A DNA stretch of 64,000 bases from Bacteroidota bacterium. Its GTDB lineage: Bacteria > Bacteroidota > Bacteroidia > Sphingobacteriales > Sphingobacteriaceae. The stretch spans positions 1 through 64,000 of the forward strand of contig JABDBM010000010.1 in NCBI GenBank assembly GCA_013288685.1, given 5' to 3'. Both the position numbers and the translations under genes were made by a program. Positions 45,455 through 54,422 of the stretch are shown here, piece after piece (the first letter of the stretch is position 1; each line of letters begins with the position of its first letter). The notes beneath the pieces were generated by a model. That model was not told the origin of the DNA, ran no database searches, and saw nothing but the letters and a program-made list of their open reading frames with translations.

Positions 45455-45610
45455 ATTCGGATTTTCGATTTCGGATTTATTTTGAATTCAGATTTGCTTT
45501 GATCCTACAATAATATATAATAATATTGTGCGTTGAAGTAAAATCTGATCGAAGTATCCGAAATCAAAAAATAAATCTGAAATCGAACATTCGAAATCCG
45601 AAATTAATTT
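45455..45610. repeat. Imperfect inverted repeat after rho
   Basis: ATTCGGATTTTCGATTTCGG...TTTATTTTG near the left faces AAAATAAATCTGAAATCGAAC...CGAAATCCGAAATT at the right. It lies between rho and pssA and may terminate rho transcription. Confidence 0.55.
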
Positions 45611-45616
45611 ATCTTC

Positions 45617-46372
45617 ATGCCGAAAATGAAGAACCGACTAAAGAAGCATTTACCCAATTTTATAACCTGCGCCAACTTGTTTAGCGGTTGCGTAGGCATC
45701 GTATTAGCCTTTCAGGGCGAGTTGATTCCTGCCGCGTACGCCTTGTTTTTAGCTGCGATATTTGATTTTTTTGATGGTTTTGCAGCTCGCGTTCTGCGGT
45801 CATTCTCGGGCATTGGCAAAGATCTGGATTCGCTGGCCGACATGATCAGCTTCGGCCTTTTGCCATCGGCTATAATGTATGAACTGTTTTTACAGGTACC
45901 GCCGATAGATAAAGTTAGCCCTTATTTAAACTATATCTCATTTCTAATACCTGTATTTTCGGCATTGCGGTTAGCTAAATTTAATAATGATACCCGGCAA
46001 ACCGAAAATTTTATAGGGTTAACCACTACAGCTAACGGTATACTTATCGCATCGTTACCCATCATTATCAGCCACCATAACCGCATTTATATGCCATTTT
46101 TGCTAAATCCGTATGTACTTTCGGGTTTTGTATTGTTAATGTGTACCCTGTTGGTGGCCGAAATACCACTGATGTCATTAAAGTTTAAGAACGCCGATTT
46201 CAACAAAAACATTTTCCGGTATTTATTACTGCTATTTTCGGCAATACTGATACTATTTTTTAAATTTGCGGCGGTTCCGGTGGTTATAATCATTTATATC
46301 TCACTGTCGCTAATTCAAAACAAAGTTGCCCATAATACAAATAAACACTTTAATGAAAAAGTTCCAGGCTGA
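45617..46372 (+). CDS. pssA: CDP-diacylglycerol-serine O-phosphatidyltransferase
   Basis: This 251-residue integral membrane enzyme makes phosphatidylserine from CDP-diacylglycerol and serine. The CDP-alcohol phosphotransferase motif is DFFDGFAARVL...SGIGKDLDSLAD, with all the catalytic aspartates. Six to seven membrane segments are present. It overlaps the purS start by 20 bases. Decarboxylation to phosphatidylethanolamine by psd is expected elsewhere. Confidence 0.93.
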   Translation: MPKMKNRLKKHLPNFITCANLFSGCVGIVLAFQGELIPAAYALFLAAIFDFFDGFAARVLRSFSGIGKDLDSLADMISFGLLPSAIMYELFLQVPPIDKVSPYLNYISFLIPVFSALRLAKFNNDTRQTENFIGLTTTANGILIASLPIIISHHNRIYMPFLLNPYVLSGFVLLMCTLLVAEIPLMSLKFKNADFNKNIFRYLLLLFSAILILFFKFAAVPVVIIIYISLSLIQNKVAHNTNKHFNEKVPG

Positions 46373-46610
46373 AATAGACGTAATGCCCAAAAAAGAAATA
46401 CTTGACCCACAGGGAAAAGCAGTAACAGGAAGCATGAAAAACTTAGGTTTAGCCGAAATACAAAATGTACGCATTGGCAAACATGTTACACTTGAACTTG
46501 AAGCCGACAGCGCCGAAACTGCCCACGCCAAAGTTGACCAGGCCTGCAAAAGCTTGTTAGCTAATTTGATAATGGAGAGTTATTCGTTCAGGGTGGAAGA
46601 AGTAGCTTAA
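46353..46610 (+). CDS. purS: Phosphoribosylformylglycinamidine synthase subunit PurS
   Basis: The subunit has about 85 residues from the ATG at 46353 (MKKFQAEIDV); a TTG-started frame nine codons longer was rejected. It contains the family signature MPKKEILDPQGKAV and GLAEIQNVRIGKHVTLELEA. PurS bridges PurL and PurQ for ammonia transfer in purine synthesis. purL and purQ are not adjacent, which is common in Bacteroidota. It overlaps the pssA stop. Confidence 0.93.
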   Translation: MKKFQAEIDVMPKKEILDPQGKAVTGSMKNLGLAEIQNVRIGKHVTLELEADSAETAHAKVDQACKSLLANLIMESYSFRVEEVA

Positions 46611-46613
46611 GTT

Positions 46614-46716
46614 TAGTCCGGAAATGTCTGAACCACGATTCGTAGGATTTAATGATTAAAGGATTTTAATTTTTTAATCCCGGTAATCCTTTAATCCTAT
46701 AAATCATGGTTCCGGA
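46614..46716. repeat. AACCATGATTTATAGGATT-type inverted repeat
   Basis: GTCCGGAAATGTCTGAACCACGATT...AGGATTTAATG is complemented by CAATCCTTTAATCC...ATCATGGTTCCGGAC. It fills the whole gap between the convergent purS and Hpt genes. Repeats of this form are widespread in Bacteroidota. Confidence 0.7.
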
Positions 46717-46722
46717 CTTCCT

Positions 46723-47100
46723 CTACAACATCGCTTCCTTTTCGGCGCGTATTTTTATGAGCGAAACAATATTAGCTTCGATAATTTCGCGTACTTCGTT
46801 AAATTTAGAGTTTAACGCCTCTGGATCAGAGCCACCCGCTTTGGCCATCAGCTCAACTTCCTGTATCATTGCCTGACTTATGGGCATGCCAAAAAAGCCT
46901 AAGTTTGGTTTTAGCTTATGGGCGGCCTGCGATGCCACAACCCAACTTTTTTCGGCGATTGCCGAATTAATGGTTTGTAACAGTTCGGGCGTGTGCTGCA
47001 GGAACATATCAATTGATTCCACAATAAACTCGGTGCTGCCATCAGCAATTTCTTCTAAAAACGTAAGATCAAGATCCTGACCCGGAGCAATATTTGACAT
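46723..47100 (-). CDS. Histidine phosphotransfer (Hpt) protein
   Basis: In this 125-residue protein, the HPt signature AAHKLKPNLGFFG places the phospho-accepting His at about residue 61. The four-helix layout and ELxELxK-like helices fit free-standing Hpt proteins of phosphorelays. No sensor or response regulator gene is adjacent, so its partners are unknown. folK lies 19 bases upstream on the same strand. Confidence 0.88.
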   Translation of the reverse strand: MSNIAPGQDLDLTFLEEIADGSTEFIVESIDMFLQHTPELLQTINSAIAEKSWVVASQAAHKLKPNLGFFGMPISQAMIQEVELMAKAGGSDPEALNSKFNEVREIIEANIVSLIKIRAEKEAML

Positions 47101-47119
47101 TATTAGGTTTATCTATTTT

Positions 47120-47605
47120 TCAAAAGTATAATTTTTTTATGAGTAAATTATCCTGAAGTTCATTTTTGATGTCCGAAATATTTTTATTTAATACCGGGTG
47201 TATTAATTGAGGTGCTATTTCTAAAAGTGGCTCCAATGTAAACCTTCGTTTATGTAGTTCGGGATGAGGGATTTGCAGGCCGGGTTCGCTAATAACAACG
47301 TCATCATAAAATAAAATATCGATGTCAATGGTGCGCGAACCCCATTTTTCGTCGCGATGCCTGCCTAAAATCAGTTCAATAGCCAGTATTTTTTCCAGTA
47401 TTTTGGCAGCAGGTAAATCTGTTTCTAAATTGATGACCTGATTCAGGTAGTCGGGCAAATCCGTTTTACCCCACGATTGCGTTTCATAAACCGACGAAGC
47501 CTTTGTTACCGGCGCAATTTCGCGTTCAATGTGTTCAATAGCTTGCTGTAAAAATAGTTGCCGGTTACCAAGGTTACTGCCCAATAATAAAAAAACGCTA
47601 TGCAT
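47120..47605 (-). CDS. folK: 2-amino-4-hydroxy-6-hydroxymethyldihydropteridine diphosphokinase
   Basis: This 161-residue enzyme is on the folate pathway. The start LLLGSNLGNR and the signature LILGRHRDEKWGSRTIDIDIL, with both metal-binding aspartates, are intact. HPELHKRRFTLEPLLEIAP completes the family pattern. It is divergent to sppA with only 87 bases between. Confidence 0.96.
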   Translation of the reverse strand: MHSVFLLLGSNLGNRQLFLQQAIEHIEREIAPVTKASSVYETQSWGKTDLPDYLNQVINLETDLPAAKILEKILAIELILGRHRDEKWGSRTIDIDILFYDDVVISEPGLQIPHPELHKRRFTLEPLLEIAPQLIHPVLNKNISDIKNELQDNLLIKKLYF

Positions 47606-47692
47606 GTTGTAACAAATATTATAGATGATGCTCTTAATATTATATCCTGTTGAATTACTAAGTTTGCATAGATAAACGATTTATAACATTTA

Positions 47693-49462
47693 ATGAAACA
47701 ATTCTTCAAATTTGTCTTCGCCAGCATTGTTGCGATTATAATAAGTGTGGTTATTTTGGTATTTATAATTATTGGCATAATAGCGTCAAGCGACGACAAA
47801 ACCGTTGAAGTAACACCGAATTCCGTTTTAAAAATTGAGCTAAATTACCCCATAGCCGAGCGAACCCCCGAAAACCCCCTCTCGAGCCTAAGTTTTTTGG
47901 GTATCGACGGTGATAAGTCCGTTGGTCTTAACGACATTCTGGCTAACATTAAAAAAGCAAAAACAGACGAAAATATCAAAGGCATATTTTTAGAGGAAAG
48001 TGATATTACACCCGGCCAGGCTACATCCGAAGAAATACGCAACGCGCTCATCGACTTTAAAAAGTCGGGCAAATTTGTTATAGCTTATGCCGAAGTGTAT
48101 ACCCAGGGCTTTTACTACATCGCATCGGTGGCTGATAAGGTATACATTAACCCGAAGGGGATATTTATATTTCATGGTTTTAGCTCGGAAATCACCTTTT
48201 TGAAAGGCGCTATGGACAAATTAGGTATAGAGGCGCAAATAATAAAAGTAGGCACCTACAAAAGCGCGGTTGAACCTTATTTTTTAACAAAAATGAGCGA
48301 TGCCAACCGATTGCAGGTAACGTCGTACATGGGCTCGATGTATGATCATTTTTTAATCAACATCGGCCAAAGCCGCAATATCAGCAAAGACTCTTTATTT
48401 AATATAGCCGATAATTTAAAAATCCGGTTCCCCGAAGATGCATTAAAATACAAGCTGGTTGACGGTTTAAAGTATAAGGACGAAGTATTAACGGAATTGA
48501 AAAAACGCACCGGCGGCAACAGCGAAAAAGACGACCTGAACACCGTTGAATTGCGCGACTATACCAAAAGCGAGCCGGCAAAAGACGATAAAAAGAACGA
48601 TTCAAAGAACCATATTGCCATTATATATGCGTCGGGGGAAATTGCCGGTGGCGATGGCGACGACAATAGTATCGGCAGCGAAAGGATATCAAAAGCACTG
48701 CGCCAGGTACGATTAGACGATAAAGTAAAAGCGGTGGTACTGCGTGTTAACTCGCCGGGCGGCAGTTCATTAGCGTCAGATGTTATTTGGCGCGAGGTGA
48801 TGCTGACTAAAAAAGTAAAACCCATCATAGTTTCTATGGGCGATTTAGCAGCATCCGGTGGATACTATATTTCGTGTGCGGCCGATTCTATTATTGCCGA
48901 ACCGAATACCATTACCGGTTCCATTGGCATTTTTGCCGTGCTGCCCAATATGCAAAAGTTTTTTAACGATAAGTTGGGCATCACTTTCGACGGTGTAAAA
49001 ACCGGTAAATATGCCGATCTGGGCAACGTAAGCCGTCCCCTTTCACCCGAAGAAAAGGCTATCCTACAAAACCAGGTTAACCATGGTTATGACGATTTTA
49101 CAAAAGCTGTAGCCACAGGCCGCCATAAAACACAAAAATACATCGACAGCATTGGCCAGGGCCGCGTTTGGACGGGCGAACAAGCTATAAAAATTGGACT
49201 GGTTGACCGTTTGGGCAACATCAGCGATGCTGTACAATCCGCTGCTAAAATGGCGAAGATTAAAAACTACCAGTTGGTAAGCTATCCTGCGCAAAAGAGC
49301 TTTTTGAATAAATTTGGTTCGGGATTAAGCGCGGAAGTAAAAACACACATGCTGAAATCTGAACTGGGAGAGAATTATATTTATTACCAGCAGATAAAAA
49401 GTGTAACCCAAATGATGCGGACGCCGCAGGCAAGGATGCCGTTTAATGTATCGGTGAATTAA
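47693..49462 (+). CDS. sppA: Signal peptide peptidase SppA, long (67K) type
   Basis: This 589-residue membrane protease breaks down cleaved signal peptides. It has one N-terminal membrane helix (residues 8-35) and two tandem S49 domains. Lys190 in VGTYKSAVEP and Ser388 in LAASGGYYIS match the catalytic Lys209 and Ser409 of E. coli SppA, with offsets of 19 and 21. A terminator follows. Confidence 0.96.
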   Translation: MKQFFKFVFASIVAIIISVVILVFIIIGIIASSDDKTVEVTPNSVLKIELNYPIAERTPENPLSSLSFLGIDGDKSVGLNDILANIKKAKTDENIKGIFLEESDITPGQATSEEIRNALIDFKKSGKFVIAYAEVYTQGFYYIASVADKVYINPKGIFIFHGFSSEITFLKGAMDKLGIEAQIIKVGTYKSAVEPYFLTKMSDANRLQVTSYMGSMYDHFLINIGQSRNISKDSLFNIADNLKIRFPEDALKYKLVDGLKYKDEVLTELKKRTGGNSEKDDLNTVELRDYTKSEPAKDDKKNDSKNHIAIIYASGEIAGGDGDDNSIGSERISKALRQVRLDDKVKAVVLRVNSPGGSSLASDVIWREVMLTKKVKPIIVSMGDLAASGGYYISCAADSIIAEPNTITGSIGIFAVLPNMQKFFNDKLGITFDGVKTGKYADLGNVSRPLSPEEKAILQNQVNHGYDDFTKAVATGRHKTQKYIDSIGQGRVWTGEQAIKIGLVDRLGNISDAVQSAAKMAKIKNYQLVSYPAQKSFLNKFGSGLSAEVKTHMLKSELGENYIYYQQIKSVTQMMRTPQARMPFNVSVN

Positions 49463-49480
49463 GTTTTTAGATATTTTGAG

Positions 49481-49504
49481 AGCCGCCTTTAGGCGGCTTT
49501 TTTG
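49481..49504 (+). terminator. sppA intrinsic terminator
   Basis: AGCCGCC and GGCGGCT flank TTTA and are followed by a T run. Confidence 0.9.
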
Positions 49505-49567
49505 TCTACAACTACATCACGAGTGAGATTTATTCTCAAATTAACCAATAAAATATATTTATTGATA

Positions 49568-49575
49568 TATATTTG
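49568..49575 (+). promoter_or_regulatory. TATATTTG -7 element for the RloA/RloB-like pair
   Basis: This exact TAnnTTTG match lies 34 bases before the ATG at 49609, in a strongly AT-rich region. Confidence 0.55.
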
Positions 49576-49608
49576 TTATAAAAATGAGTAATTTTCTCAA
49601 AGCTTACC

Positions 49609-50838
49609 ATGCTAATAGAATTCACCGTCGGAAACCATCTTTCCTTTAAGGACAAAAAGACTTTAAGTTTAGAGGCCTCTTCAATAAAAGAGTTTGAAGA
49701 AAACACTTTTAAGGCGGGCAATTATACTTTGTTGAAAAGTGTAATCATTTATGGTGCTAATTCTAGTGGAAAGAGTAATTTGATCAGAAGTCTGAATAAG
49801 ATGGATATGATTGTTAGGACGTCTGCTCAAATGTCATCGACAGATAAATTTAAGATAAAGCCATTTTTACTTAATACTGAAACGGAAATAAAGCCATCAT
49901 TTTTCGAAATATTGATATTAATCGATGATGTGAGGTACCGCTATGGTTTTGAAGTTGATGAAAATATTGTACATTCTGAATGGCTGTTCAGATGTAAAAA
50001 TAAAAGTGAATCGCTTTTATTTTTACGCGATAAAGATAGAATTGAAATTACAAAAGATTTTCACGAAGGGAAAGGTATAGAAGAACGGACACGTGAAAAT
50101 GCTTTATTTCTATCATCCGTTGATCAATGGAATGGGACCATTTCAAAGAAAATTATGAATTGGTTTAATGAAAGGGTGTACGTTCTATGGGGGTTGGCAC
50201 ATAAAAGCCGTAGGCCAGTCACGATAAATTTCGATAGCGACCCTGTTACTAAGAAGAATATGGTAGATTTTATCTCTCAATTTAATTTGGGATTTAATGA
50301 ATTTAAAGTTGAGTCAGAAAAAGAAGTTGAAAACGCAGTATTAACCCATCATAATAAATATGATATCCACGGGCATGTCGTTGACAACCACTGGTTCGAA
50401 TTAGATAAAGAAGAGTCTTCTGGAACAAAGAAGATTTTTGATTTGTCAGGTTATATCATGGGTGGACTACTATCGGGAAACACTACTATCATTGATGAGC
50501 TTGATGCCAAATTACATCCGTTATTGACCATGGCGATAGTTAGATTATTTAATTCAAACAAAAACAACTCGAGAAATGCACAACTTATTTTCGCGACCCA
50601 CGATACTAACCTTTTAACTTACGGTAATTTCAGGCGTGACCAAGTTTACTTTACCGAGAAAAATCAGTTTGAAGAAACTGACTTATATTCACTGGTTGAA
50701 TATAAGGACGAAAGTGGCGTAAAACCAAGGAATGACAGATCTTTCGAAAAAGATTATATAAAAGGTCGCTATGGTGCGATACCATTTATTGGCGATTTCT
50801 CAAATTTATTAAGCAATGGCCAGAATATCGAAGATTGA
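49609..50838 (+). CDS. RloA/AbiLi-like AAA ATPase (defence)
   Basis: This 409-residue SMC/ABC-like ATPase has Walker A GANSSGKSN at 49-57, an ABC-type signature around ESSGTKKIFDL (269-279), Walker B TIIDELDAKLHP (Glu297) and the switch His331 in ATHD. The N-terminal VGNHLSFKDKKTLSLEA is typical of the RloA/AbiLi family, which works with RloB/AbiLii in abortive infection. The pair stands between sppA and polX, with lower GC content and a codon choice unlike its neighbours, so it looks horizontally acquired. The trigger is unknown. Confidence 0.85.
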   Translation: MLIEFTVGNHLSFKDKKTLSLEASSIKEFEENTFKAGNYTLLKSVIIYGANSSGKSNLIRSLNKMDMIVRTSAQMSSTDKFKIKPFLLNTETEIKPSFFEILILIDDVRYRYGFEVDENIVHSEWLFRCKNKSESLLFLRDKDRIEITKDFHEGKGIEERTRENALFLSSVDQWNGTISKKIMNWFNERVYVLWGLAHKSRRPVTINFDSDPVTKKNMVDFISQFNLGFNEFKVESEKEVENAVLTHHNKYDIHGHVVDNHWFELDKEESSGTKKIFDLSGYIMGGLLSGNTTIIDELDAKLHPLLTMAIVRLFNSNKNNSRNAQLIFATHDTNLLTYGNFRRDQVYFTEKNQFEETDLYSLVEYKDESGVKPRNDRSFEKDYIKGRYGAIPFIGDFSNLLSNGQNIED

Positions 50839-51499
50839 TAATTCAGTAAAAAAGAGATTTGCGCGTAAAGAGCATAGTCGGGCAGTTGGATTAAGAGAAC
50901 AGCGTATATACTTCCTGATCATTTGCGAAGGAGAGAAGACAGAACCCAATTATTTTAAAGGATTAAAAAAAGATTTACCAATAGGCTCTTTGGTTGTTGC
51001 TGATATGACAATAGAAGGTACTGGCAGAAATACCGAAAACCTTATTGACTTCACTATCAAATACCAAAAAAGATCAAATCAAAGATTTGACAGAACGTGG
51101 GCTGTTTTTGATCGAGATAGTTTCACGGAAGAACAATTTAATAACGCAATAATCCGCGCCGAGGCAAGTCAGATCAACTGCGCATGGTCGAACGAGGCCT
51201 TTGAATTGTGGTTTTTGCTCCATTTCCAGTTAGTTAACAACGCCATGTCGCGAGAGGATTACAAGCCATACTTAGAACGGGAAATTAAACGAACATCATC
51301 TAAAACAGAATACACATATAAAAAAAATGATGTAAATACTTATGCCATTTTGAAGGAATTCGGCGATCAAGCCAAGGCAATCAATAGGGCGAAAGAACTT
51401 AGAGCACGGTTTACAGATCGCAAACATGCCGGGCATAATCCTTGTACACTAGTTCATTTATTGATCGATGAATTGTTTAATCCAGGAGGGCTAATATAA
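50816..51499 (+). CDS. RloB/AbiLii-like protein (probable TOPRIM-type nuclease)
   Basis: This 227-residue protein overlaps the ATPase by 23 bases. The motif CEGEKTEPNYF (Glu38/Glu40) is followed by VFDRDSF (Asp99, Asp101) and the family hallmark SNEAFELWFLLHF. The Glu-then-DxD order is that of TOPRIM nucleases. RloB is the effector partner of RloA in Lactococcus AbiL-type abortive infection and is also carried by some type I restriction islands, which are absent here. Nuclease activity is inferred. Confidence 0.83.
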   Translation: MARISKIDNSVKKRFARKEHSRAVGLREQRIYFLIICEGEKTEPNYFKGLKKDLPIGSLVVADMTIEGTGRNTENLIDFTIKYQKRSNQRFDRTWAVFDRDSFTEEQFNNAIIRAEASQINCAWSNEAFELWFLLHFQLVNNAMSREDYKPYLEREIKRTSSKTEYTYKKNDVNTYAILKEFGDQAKAINRAKELRARFTDRKHAGHNPCTLVHLLIDELFNPGGLI

Positions 51500-51596
51500 A
51501 CCGCGTAGCTTAAACCAGTTTTTAAATCCTCAAAAACAAAGCACAAAGGCAGGCTTTCTTTATACAGGCTTTTTGTATTTTTACACCCTCAATTAA

Positions 51597-53288
51597 ATGA
51601 TGGAAAACAAACCCATATCCCGTAAACTCCGCCTGCTGGCCAACCTGATGGAACTGAACGATGGCAATTCGTTTAAAATAAAATCGGTAGCCAATGCTGG
51701 TTTAAAGGTTGATAAACTGCCCTACCCCGTTGCCGGTAAAAGTTTTGCCGAATTGGAAAAGATTGACGGCATTGGCAAAAGCATAGCCGGTAAAATCATT
51801 GAATTGCTGGAGACCGGTACCATGGCCGAGTTGGAGGATATGCTCGCCCGTACGCCCGAGGGCGTAGTGGAGATGATGGGTATAAAAGGTATTGGCCCGA
51901 AAAAAGTAGCCATTATTTGGAAAGAGCTTAATATTGAAACTGTTGGCGAATTATATTATGCCTGTAACGAAAACCGCCTGGTTGAAGCCAAAGGTTTCGG
52001 ACTAAAAACCCAGGACGATATCCGCAAGGTTATTGAGTTTACGATGGCCAGCAATGGCAAGTTTTTATATGCCAGGGTATTGCCCGAAGCAATGGAATTG
52101 TTGGGGCAGATAAAAGGAATTTTTCCTGACGGATTGGTTGAGTTTGCAGCTGAGTTTCGCCGTTGCTGCGAGATTATTGATAAGCTTGTTATAGTTTTAG
52201 GTAGCCGCGACCAGGAAATTGCTTTCACTACGTTGTTGAACTCAACTATTATGAGTGATATCACAGCTGATAAAAACCATATAAAAGGCAAACTGCCGAA
52301 TGGTTTGGACGTGGATATTATTTGTGTAGAAAAACGCTACTTTTATAAAGAGCTATTTACCCAAACCGGCGATGATGAGCATGTACAAGCCGTTTTAGCC
52401 CGTGTTGCCGATATTGTTGACCAGCCCGAAAGTGAGGCGCTCATTTATACCAAAGCCGGCATGGCCTTTATACAGCCGGAATTACGTGAAGGAGTTGCTT
52501 ACATTGAGCGAGCTGAAAAAAATGATTTACCACAGCTGATCAACTATTTCGATTTGAAAGGCACCCTGCACAACCACAGTACCTGGAGCGATGGCATAAA
52601 CACCGTTGAAGAAATGGCCCTGTATTGCCGCGATGAATTGAAGCTGGAATACTTAGGCATGTGCGACCACAGTAAAAGCGCGTTCTACGCCAAAGGTTTG
52701 AGCATTGAACGTGTATTGCAACAGCAGGAAGAAATTGATGGTTTGAATAAAAAGCTAAATGGCTTCCATATATTTAAAGGTATTGAATCGGATATTTTAT
52801 ACGATGGCTCACTGGATTATCCCGACGAGATATTAAAGAAATTTGATTTTATAGTAGCCTCGGTGCACTCTATCCTAAAAATGGATGAGGAAAAAGCAAC
52901 GTCGCGCCTCATTAAAGCTATTGAAAACCCGTACACTACTATATTAGGGCACCCCACCGGGAGGCTGTTGCTTAGTCGTAAGGGCTACCCTATCGATTAC
53001 AAAAAGGTAATTGACGCTTGCGCTGCCAACAACGTGGTGATAGAAATAAACGCCAATCCGCTGCGCCTTGATCTGGACTGGCGCTTGCACCAATACGCAT
53101 TGGAAAAAGGTGTTTGGCTATCCATTAACCCCGATGCCCATCGCCGCGAAGGCTTTCTGGATATGCACTTCGGCATTTTAGCCGCCCGCAAAGGTGGTTT
53201 ATACAAGGAAAGATGTTTGAATGCGTTATCATTGCAGGAGATTGGGAAGGTTTTTGGGAAGAAGTCCGGAAAGTCCGAAAGTCGGTAA
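51597..53288 (+). CDS. polX: PolX-family protein with degraded polymerase site and intact PHP domain
   Basis: This 563-residue protein has an N-terminal pol-beta-like part (1-320) with HhH repeats (IDGIGKSIAGKI and IKGIGPKKVAI), and a C-terminal PHP phosphoesterase (330-560). The usual polymerase motif ending GDIDIL is replaced here by EIIDKLVIV: Lys196 and Val198 stand where the two catalytic Asp are expected. The PHP metal ligands look complete: LHNHSTWSDG, MCDHSKSA, GIESDI, VASVHS, GHPTGR and NPDAHRR. It is therefore probably a nuclease or end-processing enzyme, not a polymerase. The last residues KSGKSESR come from a dispersed repeat. Confidence 0.9.
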   Translation: MMENKPISRKLRLLANLMELNDGNSFKIKSVANAGLKVDKLPYPVAGKSFAELEKIDGIGKSIAGKIIELLETGTMAELEDMLARTPEGVVEMMGIKGIGPKKVAIIWKELNIETVGELYYACNENRLVEAKGFGLKTQDDIRKVIEFTMASNGKFLYARVLPEAMELLGQIKGIFPDGLVEFAAEFRRCCEIIDKLVIVLGSRDQEIAFTTLLNSTIMSDITADKNHIKGKLPNGLDVDIICVEKRYFYKELFTQTGDDEHVQAVLARVADIVDQPESEALIYTKAGMAFIQPELREGVAYIERAEKNDLPQLINYFDLKGTLHNHSTWSDGINTVEEMALYCRDELKLEYLGMCDHSKSAFYAKGLSIERVLQQQEEIDGLNKKLNGFHIFKGIESDILYDGSLDYPDEILKKFDFIVASVHSILKMDEEKATSRLIKAIENPYTTILGHPTGRLLLSRKGYPIDYKKVIDACAANNVVIEINANPLRLDLDWRLHQYALEKGVWLSINPDAHRREGFLDMHFGILAARKGGLYKERCLNALSLQEIGKVFGKKSGKSESR

Positions 53289-53300
53289 AGTCCGGACAGT
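53263..53300. repeat. GTCCGGAAAG-type repeat over the polX stop
   Basis: AGTCCGGAAAGTCCGAAAGTCGG encodes the polX C-terminus and continues past the stop as TAAAGTCCGGACAG. It is the same family as at 23589 and 39008. Confidence 0.75.
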
Positions 53301-53359
53301 AAAAAAAGTAGTTAAAGGTTCATACCACCAATGAACCAGTAAACGAGTGAACTAACAAA

Positions 53360-54340
53360 ATGAGTTTAAAAGATAAAGTACTTTCTATACAGGCATCACA
53401 AAAAAAACCTTCGATACTGGTTATCGGGGATTTGATGATTGATCATTATATATGGGGTAATGCCACCCGTTTATCGCCTGAGGCGCCGGTGCCGGTGGTG
53501 AATGTAAAAACGGAGTCGACCACTTTGGGTGGTGCGGGCAATGTGGTTCAAAACCTGGTGGCTTTTGGCGCTAATGTAACCGTTGCAGGGGTGACTGGCG
53601 ATGATGCAGGCAGTGTTGAATTGATTGACATACTGGAAAAAGAAGGCGTTAAAACTGATACCATTATTAAGGACAATAGCCGGCCCACTACCATAAAAAC
53701 CCGTGTTTTGGCCGGAAGTCACCAATTGGTTCGGATTGACCGCGAGGTTACTGACTCGCTGTCAACCGAACTCGAAAATGAGTTTATCGACAAGCTGAGC
53801 GGTAGTATTGACAGCGCCGATATTATTATTTTATCCGATTATAATAAGGGATTATTTGCGCCATCGCTTACGCAACGACTGATAAAACTGGCCAACGATC
53901 ATCAAAAAAAGGTAATAATTGACCCAAAAGGTTTAAATTACGAGAAATATAAAGGCGCCTGGCTCATAAAACCCAATCGTAAAGAGCTGGCCGAAGCTGC
54001 CAAGACCGAAAAAATAAGCAATATTAACGACGTACAAAATGCGGCAAAAACCATCTTCGCGCAAACCGGGACAAGCTATTTAATTGTTACCCTATCCGAA
54101 GAAGGGATGGCCATAGTTACCGAAGAAGGCAGCAAACTACTCCCTGTAAAAGCAACAGAAGTATTTGATGTTACGGGTGCCGGCGATACCGTTATTGCAA
54201 CCATTGCTTATTTTGTAGCTTTGGGCCTCGCGGTGGAAGAGGCTTGCGAGCTTGCTAACCACGCTGCTGCTATTGTGATCCGTCATGTTGGCAGCGCAAC
54301 CACCACGGTGGAGGAAGTCATTGGGTCATTGGGGCATTGA
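53360..54340 (+). CDS. rfaE1: D-glycero-beta-D-manno-heptose 7-phosphate kinase
   Basis: This 326-residue PfkB-family kinase is equivalent to the N-terminal half of E. coli HldE. Motifs are DLMIDHYIWGNATRLSPEAPVP near the start, GGAGNVVQNL and the anion hole DVTGAGDTV. It phosphorylates heptose-7-phosphate at C1 for ADP-heptose. It is separate from the adenylyltransferase (rfaE2), which lies downstream. Its last codons (EEVIGSLGH) run into a CATTGGTCATTG-type simple repeat. Confidence 0.94.
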   Translation: MSLKDKVLSIQASQKKPSILVIGDLMIDHYIWGNATRLSPEAPVPVVNVKTESTTLGGAGNVVQNLVAFGANVTVAGVTGDDAGSVELIDILEKEGVKTDTIIKDNSRPTTIKTRVLAGSHQLVRIDREVTDSLSTELENEFIDKLSGSIDSADIIILSDYNKGLFAPSLTQRLIKLANDHQKKVIIDPKGLNYEKYKGAWLIKPNRKELAEAAKTEKISNINDVQNAAKTIFAQTGTSYLIVTLSEEGMAIVTEEGSKLLPVKATEVFDVTGAGDTVIATIAYFVALGLAVEEACELANHAAAIVIRHVGSATTTVEEVIGSLGH

Positions 54341-54422
54341 TTCATTGGTCATTGTTTTAATCGGTGAGGTCATTAAAAAATCACTGTAATCCCAAATAAA
54401 AATAAATCCGAAATTGAAAAGA

